A DNA stretch of 56,191 bases from Lactobacillus ultunensis DSM 16047 (GCF_001436305.1 NZ_AZFO01000011.1:1-56191), one strand, 5' to 3'. Positions 1 through 8,191 are shown, counted from the first letter of the stretch. The notes: generated by a model not told the origin, from the sequence alone. Translations and numbers: made by a program.

Positions 1-1
1 T

Positions 2-361
2 TTAACTAGCACCACGCGTATTACTATGTTCAATAAGAGTTTGAATAGTAAAGTAGAACATGTCTTAAATGAAGTTAAGTTGAGCGACGATGTAAATAAG
101 TTTAATGCTGGTATAAACACCAAACTAAATTTAGACAAGTTAAATATTTCTGGTGGTCAAAGGCAGAAAATTGTACTTGCTCGGGCCAAAATCCACGGTA
201 GTGAAATTATCTTAATTGACGAGGGTACTAGCGCTATCGATCGGCAAGCAACTTTAAGTATTTTAAAAGAGCTTGTTAAAAGCAAATCTACAATTATTTT
301 TATTGCTCATAATTTTAATGAAGATATGCGTAGTTTATTTGATAGAGAAATAAGATTATGA
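2..361 (+). CDS. ABC transporter ATP-binding protein, C-terminal part (5' end outside window)
   Basis: The frame is open from the first bases of the window, so only about the last 119 residues are visible. They form the C-terminal half of an ABC nucleotide-binding domain: the signature SGGQRQ, a Walker B ending in DEGTSAID (with the DE catalytic pair), and an H-loop histidine in IAHNF. The Walker A and any fused membrane domain would lie upstream. In the family this half pairs with a partner ATP site to drive substrate movement across the membrane. Exporters with membrane and ATPase domains in one chain end this way, but the substrate cannot be told. The stop codon overlaps the next start as ATGA, so translation is probably coupled to the Nudix gene. 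The Gly in DEGTSAID, where Ala or Pro is usual, is a small oddity. Confidence 0.8.
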   Translation, partial: LTSTTRITMFNKSLNSKVEHVLNEVKLSDDVNKFNAGINTKLNLDKLNISGGQRQKIVLARAKIHGSEIILIDEGTSAIDRQATLSILKELVKSKSTIIFIAHNFNEDMRSLFDREIRL

Positions 362-822
362 AAAAAGATTATATTCAAGATTTACGTCAGAAAGTAGGTC
401 ACGCACCACTTATTCTAAATTTTGCTGGTGGAATTTTAGTGAATGAGAAAAATGAAATTTTATTGCAGAAAAGATCAGATTTTAATTCTTGGGGATTACC
501 AGGAGGAGCAATGGAATTTGGTGAGTCAGCTGAAGATGCGTGTGTGCGAGAATTCAGGGAAGAAACAGGCTTAAAAGTTAAAGTGGAGTCTTTGCTTGGT
601 GTTTCAACGGATTTTATTCAACACTATCCTAATGGAGATGTAGCACAAGCTGTGGTAATTGAGTTTATTGTTGAATTAGTGGGAAAAACAAATCAGTCAA
701 TCAGTTCTGAAACACTAGATCTAGAATACTTCGCGCAAGATAATCTGCCTAGAATTTTTAATAGACAGCATCTAAAATTCATTAATCATTACTTCTCAAA
801 AAATTATCCATTCTTTAAGTAA
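358..822 (+). CDS. Nudix hydrolase
   Basis: This is a 154-residue protein with a complete Nudix box: GAMEFGE at about residues 51-57, followed seven residues later by REFREETGL, matching GX5EX7REUXEEXGU. The glutamates of the box bind the divalent metal used to hydrolyse a nucleoside diphosphate linked to another group. The preceding strand (GGILVNEKNEILLQKR) is typical of the fold. Length is normal for a single-domain Nudix enzyme. The start overlaps the stop of the ABC gene by four bases. The substrate is not readable from sequence. A nucleoside phosphorylase follows, so a nucleotide-related role is an inference from context only. Confidence 0.88.
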   Translation: MKKDYIQDLRQKVGHAPLILNFAGGILVNEKNEILLQKRSDFNSWGLPGGAMEFGESAEDACVREFREETGLKVKVESLLGVSTDFIQHYPNGDVAQAVVIEFIVELVGKTNQSISSETLDLEYFAQDNLPRIFNRQHLKFINHYFSKNYPFFK

Positions 823-881
823 AATAAAGAACTTAACCATTCTAATACAGATATTAGTTGATTTTAAATTAGAGGAAAAAC

Positions 882-1643
882 ATGAATGAACAACCATACA
901 TTTTAGATTTTGATAACAACCCACATGCAGTGCTTGAGCCCAATCATGACAATTATCCGTTTCATTTTCATGCAAAACTTTTATATGCATTTGTACCTGA
1001 AGAAGAGATCAACGCTTTTCTAGATCAACACTTGCATCGTACCATTGGTGAGTTTGATAGTGTCTCTTTTACACCAAAAATTTATGAAGTTCAGTTAGGT
1101 AATGAATTAGTTACTCTTTGTCAGGCTCCTTTAGGTGCACCAGCTGCGGTGCAATTGCTTGACTGGTTAATTGGATATGGAGTTAAAGAAGTCTTAACTG
1201 TAGGTACTGCAGGCGTACTAGTGGATTTACCAGAGAACGTTATGCTTTTACCCAAACGGGCAATCCGTGATGAAGGTACATCATTTCATTATATGGAGCC
1301 AGGTCGCTTTGTAGACTTAAATTCCGACTTTTTAGGTAAAGTTGAAAGGGCTATAAAAAAACTAGAGTTGAGTTACAAGGAAGTGATTACCTGGACAACG
1401 GATGGTTTCTTTAGGGAAACACCTAAGAAGGTAAATCAATTCAAGGAATTAGGTGCGACTACTGTTGAAATGGAATGTGCAGCTTTAGCAGCTTGTGCGC
1501 GATTTAGAAAAGTAGACTTTGCTCAAATTCTGTTTACCGCGGATTCGTTGGCAGATATAAATGAGCATGATAATCGAAATTGGGGAGAAGAATCGCATAG
1601 AACTTCTCTTGAAGTTGGTATAAAGATTTTGATAGAGTGTTAA
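882..1643 (+). CDS. nucleoside phosphorylase (uridine phosphorylase / PNP family)
   Basis: This 253-residue protein belongs to the PNP/UDP phosphorylase superfamily, which cleaves nucleosides with phosphate to give a free base and a sugar 1-phosphate. Visible features are the glycine-rich GTAGVLVDLP segment (about residues 107-116), the ribose-contacting VEMECAAL motif (about 191-198), and a late TADSLAD with the conserved Asp. EME followed by small residues is characteristic of the family. It has a long N-terminal lead before the phosphorylase core compared with classical enzymes. The start ATG is preceded by AGAGGAAA. Whether uridine or a purine nucleoside is the substrate cannot be decided here. 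Confidence 0.82.
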   Translation: MNEQPYILDFDNNPHAVLEPNHDNYPFHFHAKLLYAFVPEEEINAFLDQHLHRTIGEFDSVSFTPKIYEVQLGNELVTLCQAPLGAPAAVQLLDWLIGYGVKEVLTVGTAGVLVDLPENVMLLPKRAIRDEGTSFHYMEPGRFVDLNSDFLGKVERAIKKLELSYKEVITWTTDGFFRETPKKVNQFKELGATTVEMECAALAACARFRKVDFAQILFTADSLADINEHDNRNWGEESHRTSLEVGIKILIEC

Positions 1644-1662
1644 AAAGACCGGGAAAATAAAA

Positions 1663-1683
1663 AAGAAGCTGAAATAGCTTCTT
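1663..1683 (-). terminator. intrinsic terminator, hairpin AAGAAGCT/AGCTTCTT
   Basis: A perfect 8-bp stem with a GAAAT loop. On the minus strand it is followed by a T-rich run, so it fits the end of the small minus-strand gene at 1723-1893. It may also slow plus-strand transcription leaving the phosphorylase gene. Confidence 0.75.
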
Positions 1684-1722
1684 CCAGTTTTGCTAATTAA
1701 GGAGTTAAGTTAATATCTGTCA

Positions 1723-1893
1723 TTAATATTTATTAAGCACCTTAAATAGCTCATTTACAGAATGCGTAGTTTGATAATTTCCAGCCTTATATTCAGCTAA
1801 TGATTTCTCAATATTGTCTTTAAGCATTGAAGAAATATCAGTAGCTTTCTTTTTCGGGTCTTCCGGCAATTGTAGACTTATAGTAATTGTCAT
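1723..1893 (-). CDS. small protein, antitoxin-like (unknown)
   Basis: I place the start at the ATG ending at 1893, giving 56 residues, because GAGGTG lies at the right distance upstream. A longer reading from 1938 has no ribosome site. The protein starts with a short beta-like segment (TITISLQL), then a charged helix and a C-terminal SVNELFKVLNKY. That layout resembles small RelB/DinJ or Phd-type antitoxins, but no toxin gene lies beside it and I do not recognise the family. It has its own terminator at 1663-1683 and runs opposite to its neighbours, which supports a real independent gene. Confidence 0.5.
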   Translation of the reverse strand: MTITISLQLPEDPKKKATDISSMLKDNIEKSLAEYKAGNYQTTHSVNELFKVLNKY

Positions 1894-1993
1894 AATCTTC
1901 ACCTCAGCATTGTAATTTATCTGATTAAACCGTAACACATATTAACACAGCCTAATACAATCTTGCTTAAATGTCTAACTATTATTAATAAAT

Positions 1994-2010
1994 ATAAGAT
2001 ACTATCTTAT
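1994..2010. promoter_or_regulatory. perfect 17-bp palindrome, possible operator
   Basis: ATAAGATA-C-TATCTTAT lies about 40 bases before the start of the 2049 gene, in promoter position. Perfect arms of 8 bp suggest an operator for a dimeric repressor. No regulator can be assigned. Confidence 0.35.
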
Positions 2011-2048
2011 TAGTAGGCTTTAGTAGAAGCTTGAAGGAGGTAATCTTA

Positions 2049-2339
2049 ATGGATAAAAGTAAAAAAGAAGAATTTATGAAATCTTGGCAATTATTTAAAT
2101 CTATTGGTCCGACTATTCTAAGTAAAATTGAAGAAGGACAAAATGGATACTATATTGAACTCGTTAGTTTTCAAGATTTCATGACAGTCCTGAATTTTTT
2201 AGGTCAGATGGCTGCCCAATTTAATGTGTGCTACGGTTATGAAGAAGGCAATGAATATAAGATTGAAACTTATGATTATCAGATAACAGTGATCGATTTT
2301 GATATTAATTGGAAAAACAGATCAACACAATATATTTAG
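2049..2339 (+). CDS. hypothetical protein
   Basis: The start is the ATG at 2049, seven codons inside a longer TTG-initiated reading, because AAGGAGG at 2034-2040 sits at ideal distance from it. The product is 96 residues, acidic in its second half and rich in aromatic residues, with no signal peptide or membrane segment. A central SFQDFMTVLNFLGQMAAQF helix precedes a run of alternating polar and hydrophobic residues that looks like a beta sheet. I do not recognise a family. It is the first gene of a plus-strand run of small enzymes and has a palindrome in its promoter region. Confidence 0.6.
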   Translation: MDKSKKEEFMKSWQLFKSIGPTILSKIEEGQNGYYIELVSFQDFMTVLNFLGQMAAQFNVCYGYEEGNEYKIETYDYQITVIDFDINWKNRSTQYI

Positions 2340-2370
2340 AATAAAAAATATTAGTTAGGATATTAGAATA

Positions 2371-2724
2371 ATGAAAGTTGAATTAACACGTTTTAGAATT
2401 AAAAAAGGTAAAGAAACTAAAGCTCAAGAATGGATGGATTTCTTGAATAGTCATCATGAAGATACAGTAGCAACCATGGTAGGTGAGCGTATGTATGTTG
2501 AAAATGTGTTTAAAGAGAAAAATCCAGATGGTTATACTTATTTTTATTGGTACTCTTTACAAGGCGAAGGTGGACAAAAGGTAGAAGAATCAGAGAGTTA
2601 CATTGATAAAAAACACTTAGAATATTGGGATGAATGTATTGATGAAAGCTATCATCCTGTAGATATGGATTTAGAAGAGAATTTGATTGCACCAATAATA
2701 GATAAAGTAATCCAAAAGAAATGA
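2371..2724 (+). CDS. DUF6176 family protein
   Basis: This 117-residue soluble protein begins KVELTRFRIKKGKE, has GERMYVENVF in the middle, and ends its conserved core with KKHLEYWDECID. From memory of the family this pattern (a ferredoxin-like small domain with EWMDFLN and YWYSLQGEGG) matches DUF6176, whose function is unknown. The length is usual. It lies between a hypothetical gene and a GNAT acetyltransferase with short gaps, so the three may be co-transcribed. The ribosome site (AGGA about 12 bases upstream) is weak. Confidence 0.7.
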   Translation: MKVELTRFRIKKGKETKAQEWMDFLNSHHEDTVATMVGERMYVENVFKEKNPDGYTYFYWYSLQGEGGQKVEESESYIDKKHLEYWDECIDESYHPVDMDLEENLIAPIIDKVIQKK

Positions 2725-2758
2725 GTTTATGAATTAAAGCAATTGTTAGGAGATAAAA

Positions 2759-3211
2759 ATGACCTTTCAAATCTTTCCGTATCAGCAAAAATACTTTGAT
2801 CAGCTTTGTCAGGTAATGGACAAAAGTAGAATGCAGGAGTTAAAAAGTGAGGATTTAGAAGCCGTTTTTATCTCTTTAAAGAATGCACCATATCTAGATT
2901 ATTTCTTATCTTGTAGGATTTACATTGCTGTAGAGCGTCAAAAATTAGTTGGTTTTGTAGGAGCCAAACCTCATCATTTAGAATTTTTGTATGTTGACCC
3001 AGACAAACAAGGACAAGGAATTGGTACAGCATTAATGAAAAGAGTGTTGTTAGATTTAAGTCGTCCAGTACAGTTAGATGTGTTCACGCATAATCTAAAA
3101 GCAAAAAGACTCTATCAAAAATTTGGCTTTCAAGTGATTGATTCGGTTACTGAAAAATGGTCTGATGCTTATCCCGTGGATTTTTCTCAAGATAAAATGA
3201 AACTGAACTAG
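2759..3211 (+). CDS. GNAT family N-acetyltransferase
   Basis: This 150-residue protein has the GNAT acetyl-CoA signature: LEFLYVDPDKQGQGIGTALM, with the Q-x-x-G-x-G pyrophosphate loop at about residues 83-88. The late segment NLKAKRLYQKFGFQ is the usual family motif B region. Such enzymes move an acetyl group from acetyl-CoA to an amine. The acceptor, protein or small molecule, is unknown. The ATG is preceded by TTAGGAGA. The P-loop kinase remnant starts ten bases after its stop, which suggests one transcript. Confidence 0.85.
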   Translation: MTFQIFPYQQKYFDQLCQVMDKSRMQELKSEDLEAVFISLKNAPYLDYFLSCRIYIAVERQKLVGFVGAKPHHLEFLYVDPDKQGQGIGTALMKRVLLDLSRPVQLDVFTHNLKAKRLYQKFGFQVIDSVTEKWSDAYPVDFSQDKMKLN

Positions 3212-3220
3212 GAAGAAAGT

Positions 3221-3732
3221 GTGTTGACTTTGACTAAACTAATCATTTTACGTGGTAATTCAGGCAGTGGAAAAACAACGTTAGCACGTGAGATTCATAA
3301 GAGATTACCTAGAAATACATTACTAATTTCTCAAGATGTTATCAGAAGAGATATGTTACGTGTAAAAGATGGAGAACATACTCTTGCTTTGCCATTATTA
3401 GAAGCTTTAATAGTTTATGGCTATAAAAATTGTGATTATGTTATCCTTGAAGGAATTTTGAATGCAAAATGGTATGCATCTTTATTTAAAAAAGCACATG
3501 AACTATTTGGTCAGCAAATTTATGCTTATTACTTTGATATACCTTTCGAAGAAACAATGAAACGTCATCAAGAACGACATGAAGCATCTTTTGGTGAAAA
3601 ACAAATCGCTCGTGGTGGAATGAAAAAGACTATATTGGGTTCTTACCAGAAAAGATCTTCAGGCGTAATCTGAGTTTAGAAGATGAAATAGATACTATAA
3701 TGAAAGACATAAAACTGAAAGGGAAAAGTTAA
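3221..3732 (+). pseudogene. P-loop kinase-like protein, frameshifted near the C-terminus
   Basis: The GTG start at 3221 has GGAAG upstream. The N-terminal 130 residues are intact, with Walker A GNSGSGKTT, DVIRRDML and a strand YVILEGIL; this is a zeta-toxin/uridine-kinase-like ATPase. Around 3605-3607 the frame is lost: frame zero continues as a short unnatural tail to 3673. One base out of frame the sequence reads RSWWNEKDYIGF, then FLPEKIFRRNLSLEDEI, and ends at a TAA at 3730-3732, just before the next gene. Restoring one base (for example ATC to ATGC) rejoins a typical family C-terminus of about 170 residues. It is either a recent one-base deletion or a sequencing error. The substrate is unknown. 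Confidence 0.8.
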
Positions 3733-3738
3733 TATTAA

Positions 3739-4518
3739 ATGCAAATTCAAAAAGTTAATACCGAGCTGGGACAAATTGAGTATGCTTTTAGAACTGGAGA
3801 ACCATTAATTGTACTTTTAAACTGTTTCGGCAGCTTTGATACAATTCAGAACTTCTCCCAAGTACTTAAATATTTACCAAAAGATTTGGGAATTTTTGCA
3901 CCTGATTTTTTAAACACTGGCTATAGTGGTAAATCAAAAACATCGTATTCTATTACTGATGAAGCTAATGCGATAGCTAAAATAATAAATAAATTAAATG
4001 CAAAGAGTGTTATTATCTTAGCTCATAGTATTGGCGGAGTATATGCATTTCAAATGAGAGATAAAGTTAAAAATTTGAAAGCCTTTGTAGGTATAGAGCC
4101 AACTGACCGAGAAATTATTCTAAATCCACCACAAGAAAAAGCTTATTTGGAAAGAAATAAGAATGAAGCTGCTTCTGAAAAATTTATTCATCAAAAAATA
4201 TTTGATCTATTTCCAGAAACAGAAGCAAAGACTTTTTGGCAAACAACAGAAAAGAATGAAGCCCATTTCAATGATCAAGATGACCAACATTTAATGAATG
4301 CTATGAAAAGAGATGTCTTTTGGTTTAATCAAGATAAATGGAATGACTCTATTCCAACGATAATCATTACTGAGAGGTATCGAATAAGCGAATATGAAAG
4401 ATCTGAATACTTTAACCAAAATTCTGAATCCCAAATTATACCAATGGGGACTTTTCATTACATTCAGTGGGAGTATCCTCATGAAATTGCGGATATTTTG
4501 ATTAGTTTAAGCAAATAA
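3739..4518 (+). CDS. alpha/beta hydrolase
   Basis: This 259-residue soluble alpha/beta-hydrolase has the nucleophile elbow AHSIGGV (Ser at about residue 97), an N-terminal LLNCFGSFD oxyanion-hole strand, and a C-terminal GTFHYIQWE carrying the catalytic His. The acid residue is probably in the ITERY region but is not certain. There is no signal peptide. It starts seven bases after the restored end of the kinase gene, so the two were probably one operon. The substrate is unknown; lactonase, esterase and haloperoxidase-like relatives share this plan. Confidence 0.8.
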   Translation: MQIQKVNTELGQIEYAFRTGEPLIVLLNCFGSFDTIQNFSQVLKYLPKDLGIFAPDFLNTGYSGKSKTSYSITDEANAIAKIINKLNAKSVIILAHSIGGVYAFQMRDKVKNLKAFVGIEPTDREIILNPPQEKAYLERNKNEAASEKFIHQKIFDLFPETEAKTFWQTTEKNEAHFNDQDDQHLMNAMKRDVFWFNQDKWNDSIPTIIITERYRISEYERSEYFNQNSESQIIPMGTFHYIQWEYPHEIADILISLSK

Positions 4519-4566
4519 TCTTTGAAAATGAAGATCAACTTTGATGCCTAAAAGCTAAAGAAAAAC

Positions 4567-4621
4567 ATAAGACCTATAGTTTTGTAGAATACAATTAGTG
4601 ACAAAAGTTATGGTCTTTTAT
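4567..4621 (+). terminator. imperfect long-arm hairpin after the hydrolase
   Basis: Arms 4567-4584 and 4602-4621 pair with a few mismatches (ATAAGACC against GGTCTTTTAT). The hairpin is A/T-rich and sits where a terminator is expected. It is weaker than the other terminators in the window. Confidence 0.45.
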
Positions 4622-4706
4622 AAAATATAAATAATTAAGAATAAGCGCTTAACTTAATTAAATTATTTATAAATATAGATGTTGCAAGAAAGCAAAGGTG
4701 ATCAAA

Positions 4707-4961
4707 ATGCTACATTGGATTTGGGTATTGATTGTCGGCGGTGTAATTGGTCTGATTGCTGGGGCTTTAACAGGTCACGGCAGATCAATGAATTGGATTG
4801 CTAATATTTTAGCTGGTCTGATTGGTTCTTCATTAGGACAAGCCCTTCTGGGTGAATGGGGACCACAGGTAGCAGGTATGGCAATTGTTCCATCTATTTT
4901 AGGTGCAGTAATTTTGGTAATCATTGTGGCCTTTGTTGTCAGCAGATTCCATACTGCATAA
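4707..4961 (+). CDS. GlsB/YeaQ/YmgE family stress membrane protein
   Basis: This is a small membrane protein of 84 residues. I start at the ATG at 4707 because AAAGGTG (4694-4700) lies seven bases upstream. The alternative GTG at 4698 is part of that ribosome site. Three hydrophobic segments alternate with glycine-rich turns: IGLIAGALTGHG, then IANILAGLIGSSLGQAL, then an ILGAVILVIIVAFVV tail. This is the transglycosylase-associated (YeaQ) pattern, a family linked to general and envelope stress in lactobacilli and enterococci. Its biochemical role is not known. It is monocistronic, with a good terminator following. Confidence 0.88.
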   Translation: MLHWIWVLIVGGVIGLIAGALTGHGRSMNWIANILAGLIGSSLGQALLGEWGPQVAGMAIVPSILGAVILVIIVAFVVSRFHTA

Positions 4962-5006
4962 GAGTAATTTCATCTGAATATAAAATAATTTGCTAGTACT
5001 AGTAAG

Positions 5007-5047
5007 AAAAGCCTGAATTTGACTATTTTATTGTCATTTCGGGCTTT
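5007..5047 (+). terminator. intrinsic terminator of the YeaQ-family gene
   Basis: AAAAGCC...TTTGAC pairs with GTCATTTCGGGCTTTT and is followed by more T residues. The stem is long, with one mismatch and a TATTTTATT loop. Confidence 0.8.
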
Positions 5048-5050
5048 TTA

Positions 5051-6266
5051 TTTATGTTTTCCCTGCTCCCTAGTCAATGGAGGAGGGGAGATACACAAAT
5101 AAAAAATAGTAATAAAGTTGATGAGCTGAGTTTTTAACCTTAAAAAGTTGGTGATTTGCCTATAGATTCTTATTTTTAAATAAACTTTTGCTGAAATAGT
5201 CAAAAATCGTAGTATTTTGGATATAAATAGCTTCAAAACAACTATAAAAATGCGTTTAAAAACATTAAATTTATGCATAATTGGATGATAAGTTACCAGT
5301 AAGTCTAGTCATTATGTTATATAGAAGAACAATTTAGAATGAAATTTACTCAAAATAAAAAGAGTAGAAAAGATAATTTAAACATGAGCATTATAGAAAA
5401 TAATAAGGGCAGTAAATCTAAATTTAAAATCTTCATAAATGCTGAAAAGTAGTTGTGAAAAATATAGGTATAAAAGAAAATATTTGTTTTTAGTTATTAA
5501 AAATTGTTTTGATGTTTAACAATAAAAATCTTTATTTTGGAGAGAGGTTTATCTTGCTATCATTAAAATTATTGTTTTATGTAGTGCTAGAAATCATTTT
5601 GATTTTATATAAAAATCTTTTATTTTGATAAATAGGTATGTTTCAAAGAGTATTACAATCTCTTTCTTTTTGAAACATCATTTGTATGCTTAACCTATTT
5701 TTGACTAAAAACTTGATAATTCTGGATCAGCAAATATTCCTTAATTTTGGTTTAGCTATCATGATTAGATGTCTAGCTTAAATCACACAAATTAGGATTA
5801 TATTTAAATCAAAATATTGCTCTGATATCAGTAATTATAGATATTTGTAGATATATATATTGATCAGCACTTTTTTGATAACCTGGTAAATTGACATTAG
5901 TAATTAGTAATGTGATACGAATATTTTAATTAAATATATTGTTTACTCAGAACGCATATAAAAGTTAATTGAATTAAATTATTAAACTTAATGGTCAAAA
6001 TAAATGAACTTGGTCTTAGAATTGCGATCTCAGCATGCAAAAAAGCATTAAATTTGTAAATCAATAAAAATAAGTAAAAAAATATATAAATGCTGAAGGA
6101 TTTATTAATTACTAAATGAAAAGTGAATTTTAAAAAGCTTTTTAAAATTAATGACTTTCCTAGGCATAATAATTTTCCCACTGTAGCTTTACATAATATG
6201 AATTATACGCAGATACATTTAACAAATTATTTTCATCTCTTTTGTCTACTCTAATCTTTTGTATTC
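5051..6266. other. 1.2 kb AT-rich gene-free stretch
   Basis: No convincing coding region is present. The reading frames found are low-complexity translations of AT-rich DNA without ribosome sites. The only clear structure is a nested inverted repeat at 5630-5700 (listed separately). I saw no insertion-sequence ends, tRNA or direct-repeat array. The stretch is unusually long for such a compact genome and lies next to a pseudogene, so it may be a graveyard of lost genes. Confidence 0.6.
5630..5700. repeat. nested inverted repeat (bulged hairpin)
   Basis: Outer arms AAATAGGT (5630-5637) and ACCTATTT (5693-5700) enclose inner arms ATGTTTCAAA (5638-5647) and TTTGAAACAT (5669-5678). All are perfect, with a 14-base bulge between the right-hand arms. 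Eighteen paired positions in a row on the left arm are hard to explain by chance. It could be a structured RNA, a recombination relic or an element end. Confidence 0.5.
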
Positions 6267-6298
6267 AAAAAACACCTGCAATTTACTGCAAGTGTTTT
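6267..6298 (-). terminator. intrinsic terminator downstream of the DUF1275 remnant
   Basis: AACACCTGCA / TGCAAGTGTT arms (one G-T pair) with a T run on the minus strand. The hairpin still marks the end of the damaged gene at 6314. Confidence 0.75.
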
Positions 6299-6313
6299 AA
6301 AAACTCCAATTCA

Positions 6314-6785
6314 TTATTTTTCAAAATTTAATTTCTTATTTCTCTTAAGTGCTGCTATGTAAATTAAATTGATTATCGTAAGAAAAATAACTGCAATCCA
6401 AATAGTTTTTAGAATAAAAACCTTTTGAAGCAATGCTGAAATAATTGCTCCAATGGCAAACGAAATTGTTAACATCATATAATTTACTGCAGCTGTATGT
6501 TTGCTTTTATCTTCACCAAAGAAAAATGCGCTCCACGCAACAACTGATTTCTTTAAATTTCCTGTTGTAAATGCATTGTTGTATCCCATTCCTTCAATTT
6601 TACTGAAAGATGCATTCTGAATAGCTAAACCGAACGCAATTGCTGGCACTACATAATAATTTGGTACAGATTTTGGCAAAAAGCCAACGATTATGCAAAT
6701 TGCAAGAATTGGAAATAAACAAAGCACACGCTAATTGTCGTGATTCTGCAGGTCGATTACTATTTAATATTTCTTTTAAACCCAT
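6314..6785 (-). pseudogene. YoaK/DUF1275 membrane protein remnant (internal deletion and frame change)
   Basis: The N-terminus starts at the ATG ending at 6785 (GGAG upstream) and reads MGLKEILNSN, then ESRQLACALFIS, the usual beginning of a DUF1275 protein. After about 25 residues the frame changes at about 6727, and the sequence jumps to the C-terminal half. That half has the family hallmark MGYNNAFTTGNLKK and two further hydrophobic segments, ending at 6314. Roughly 80-100 residues of the middle, including most membrane helices, are missing relative to the usual 220 or so. The C-terminal part alone could be read from a GTG at 6727, but it lacks a ribosome site. I regard it as a dead gene. 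Confidence 0.75.
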
Positions 6786-7100
6786 TAATAACTCCAATCT
6801 TCTTACCCCAAATACAACAACCTATATTATAAACTTTGTTGCAAATTATGCTGAATTATCTTTTTAAAGTTATTTATTATTTTTAGATTAAGAACCAAAA
6901 TACTTAATTTAATACATCTTTTGCGGTAAAATTGCTTAAATGGTAAGGATGATAAAGCCTTATCAAATAATAAATAAAGTAATATTAATGGTTACTATAA
7001 TGTAAGTTAATATTATTAAAATAGTTTATTCATTTTACTTTTGATTTTTTATAGTCTATAACTATAGATATATAAGTAGTTTGAAAGGATCGTATGCTTA
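6786..7100. other. intergenic region with promoter-like TATAAT before the XRE gene
   Basis: No gene is seen. TATAAT at 6996-7001 is the best -10 candidate for the XRE regulator, but no good -35 accompanies it. The 3' part is very AT-rich. Confidence 0.4.
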
Positions 7101-7448
7101 GTGAATATTAATTTAGGAGAAGAAATTTCTCGTAGAAGACGTGAACAAAAACTTACGCAGGAAGATCTAGCTGAACTCAGTGATCTTTCCGTAAATTTTA
7201 TTTCACGTTTAGAAAGAACTAAGGATCAAAATATTAGTATTCAAAAGCTCGATTCAATTGCACGAGCTTTGAACACTACTACCCCAGATATTGTTAATAA
7301 TGCTTATCGCGTGAAAAAAATTAAGCCCGAGAATCCTATTTTCATCCAAAAAGTAACTAATGAATTAAGAAAGCTTCCTACTGTGAAAGCTGAGCGAATC
7401 TGTAAGTCGCTAATTGTATTATTGAAAGAGATGGATCAAAATAAATAA
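7101..7448 (+). CDS. XRE-family helix-turn-helix regulator
   Basis: This 115-residue protein has an N-terminal HTH_3 domain (about residues 5-60): ISRRRREQKLTQEDLAELS, then the recognition helix around VNFISRLER. A lysine-rich linker and a C-terminal helix (ERICKSLIVLLKEMD) probably dimerise. The start is GTG at 7101 with GAAAGGA about 12 bases upstream, a rather long spacing. Single-domain XRE proteins repress or activate nearby genes, but the target here is unclear: the flanking genes are a pseudogene and ppiB. It ends in a strong bidirectional terminator. Confidence 0.85.
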   Translation: MNINLGEEISRRRREQKLTQEDLAELSDLSVNFISRLERTKDQNISIQKLDSIARALNTTTPDIVNNAYRVKKIKPENPIFIQKVTNELRKLPTVKAERICKSLIVLLKEMDQNK

Positions 7449-7490
7449 AGAGATGTGGTTAACTTTTATACCACATCTCTTTATTTTTTA
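7447..7490. terminator. strong bidirectional terminator between XRE gene and ppiB
   Basis: Perfect 13-bp arms AAAGAGATGTGGT (7447-7459) and ACCACATCTCTTT (7470-7482). T runs on the right serve the plus strand and A runs on the left serve the minus strand, so it ends both convergent genes. Confidence 0.92.
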
Positions 7491-8087
7491 ATCAGAAAAG
7501 ATAGATTTATCAATTTCAATTGTTTTTATGACAACATCCTCTAATGGCTTATCCATCTTATCTTTTTTTACTTTTGCAATTTCATCGACAACATCCATTC
7601 CGTCAATTACTTGTCCAAAAACAGTATGGCGTCCATCTAGCCATGGAGTACCTCCCTGCTTATATGCATGGATGATTTCTTTAGGATAACCTGCAGGTTC
7701 CATTTGTCTAATATAACGTTTAGGCATATTTTTATTTTGAACAATAAAGAATTGACTACCATTGGTATTTGGACCGGGATTTGCCATTGATAAAGCTCCA
7801 CGAATGTTGAATAATTCTTTTGTAAATTCATCTTCGAATGGATGATTCCAAATACTTGTACCGCCAGTACCGTTTCCTTTAGGATCCCCACCTTGAATCA
7901 TAAAATCACTAATAACTCGATGGAAAATTGTGTTATTGTAATATCCTTTTTGAGCTAAACGAACGAAATTTTCTACAGTCATGGGTGCCTGTTCTGGAAA
8001 TAACTGAATTTTAATATCACCATGATTGGTTTTTAGAGTGGCCTTAGGACCTTTAACTTTATCTAAGTTTAATTGTGGGTAATTCAT
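7488..8087 (-). CDS. ppiB: peptidyl-prolyl cis-trans isomerase, cyclophilin type
   Basis: This 199-residue cytoplasmic cyclophilin has no signal peptide. Family landmarks are present in order: MTVENFVRLAQKGYYNNTIFHRVI, then FMIQGGDPKGNGTGG, ALSMANPGPNTNGSQFFI, and a late HTVFGQVIDGMDVVDEI. The active-site Arg of FHRV, the GSQFF phenylalanine and the following His pocket are intact. The enzyme speeds proline isomerisation during folding. An insertion between GSQFFIV and the C-terminal part (KRYIRQMEPAGYPKEII) is common in lactobacillar cyclophilins. It is a single gene between two strong terminators. Confidence 0.94.
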   Translation of the reverse strand: MNYPQLNLDKVKGPKATLKTNHGDIKIQLFPEQAPMTVENFVRLAQKGYYNNTIFHRVISDFMIQGGDPKGNGTGGTSIWNHPFEDEFTKELFNIRGALSMANPGPNTNGSQFFIVQNKNMPKRYIRQMEPAGYPKEIIHAYKQGGTPWLDGRHTVFGQVIDGMDVVDEIAKVKKDKMDKPLEDVVIKTIEIDKSIFSD

Positions 8088-8142
8088 TTTATCTCTTCTT
8101 TTTTTAAATAGTTCTATTATTATATCTTGTTATAAGTACAAA

Positions 8143-8179
8143 AAATAAGAGATAGTCATCTACCGACTATCTCTTATTT
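8143..8179 (-). terminator. intrinsic terminator of ppaC
   Basis: Perfect 15-bp arms AAATAAGAGATAGTC and GACTATCTCTTATTT with a 7-base loop, followed by T residues on the minus strand. Confidence 0.9.
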
Positions 8180-8191
8180 AATAGCTTAAAA

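Noticed and set aside
5048-5278. 76-residue minus-strand frame in the AT-rich stretch
   Set aside because: Low-complexity Ile/Phe/Leu-rich translation, no ribosome site, overlaps the terminator of the previous gene.
5930-6181. 83-residue minus-strand frame
   Set aside because: Hydrophobic translation of AT-rich DNA without ribosome site or recognisable motifs.
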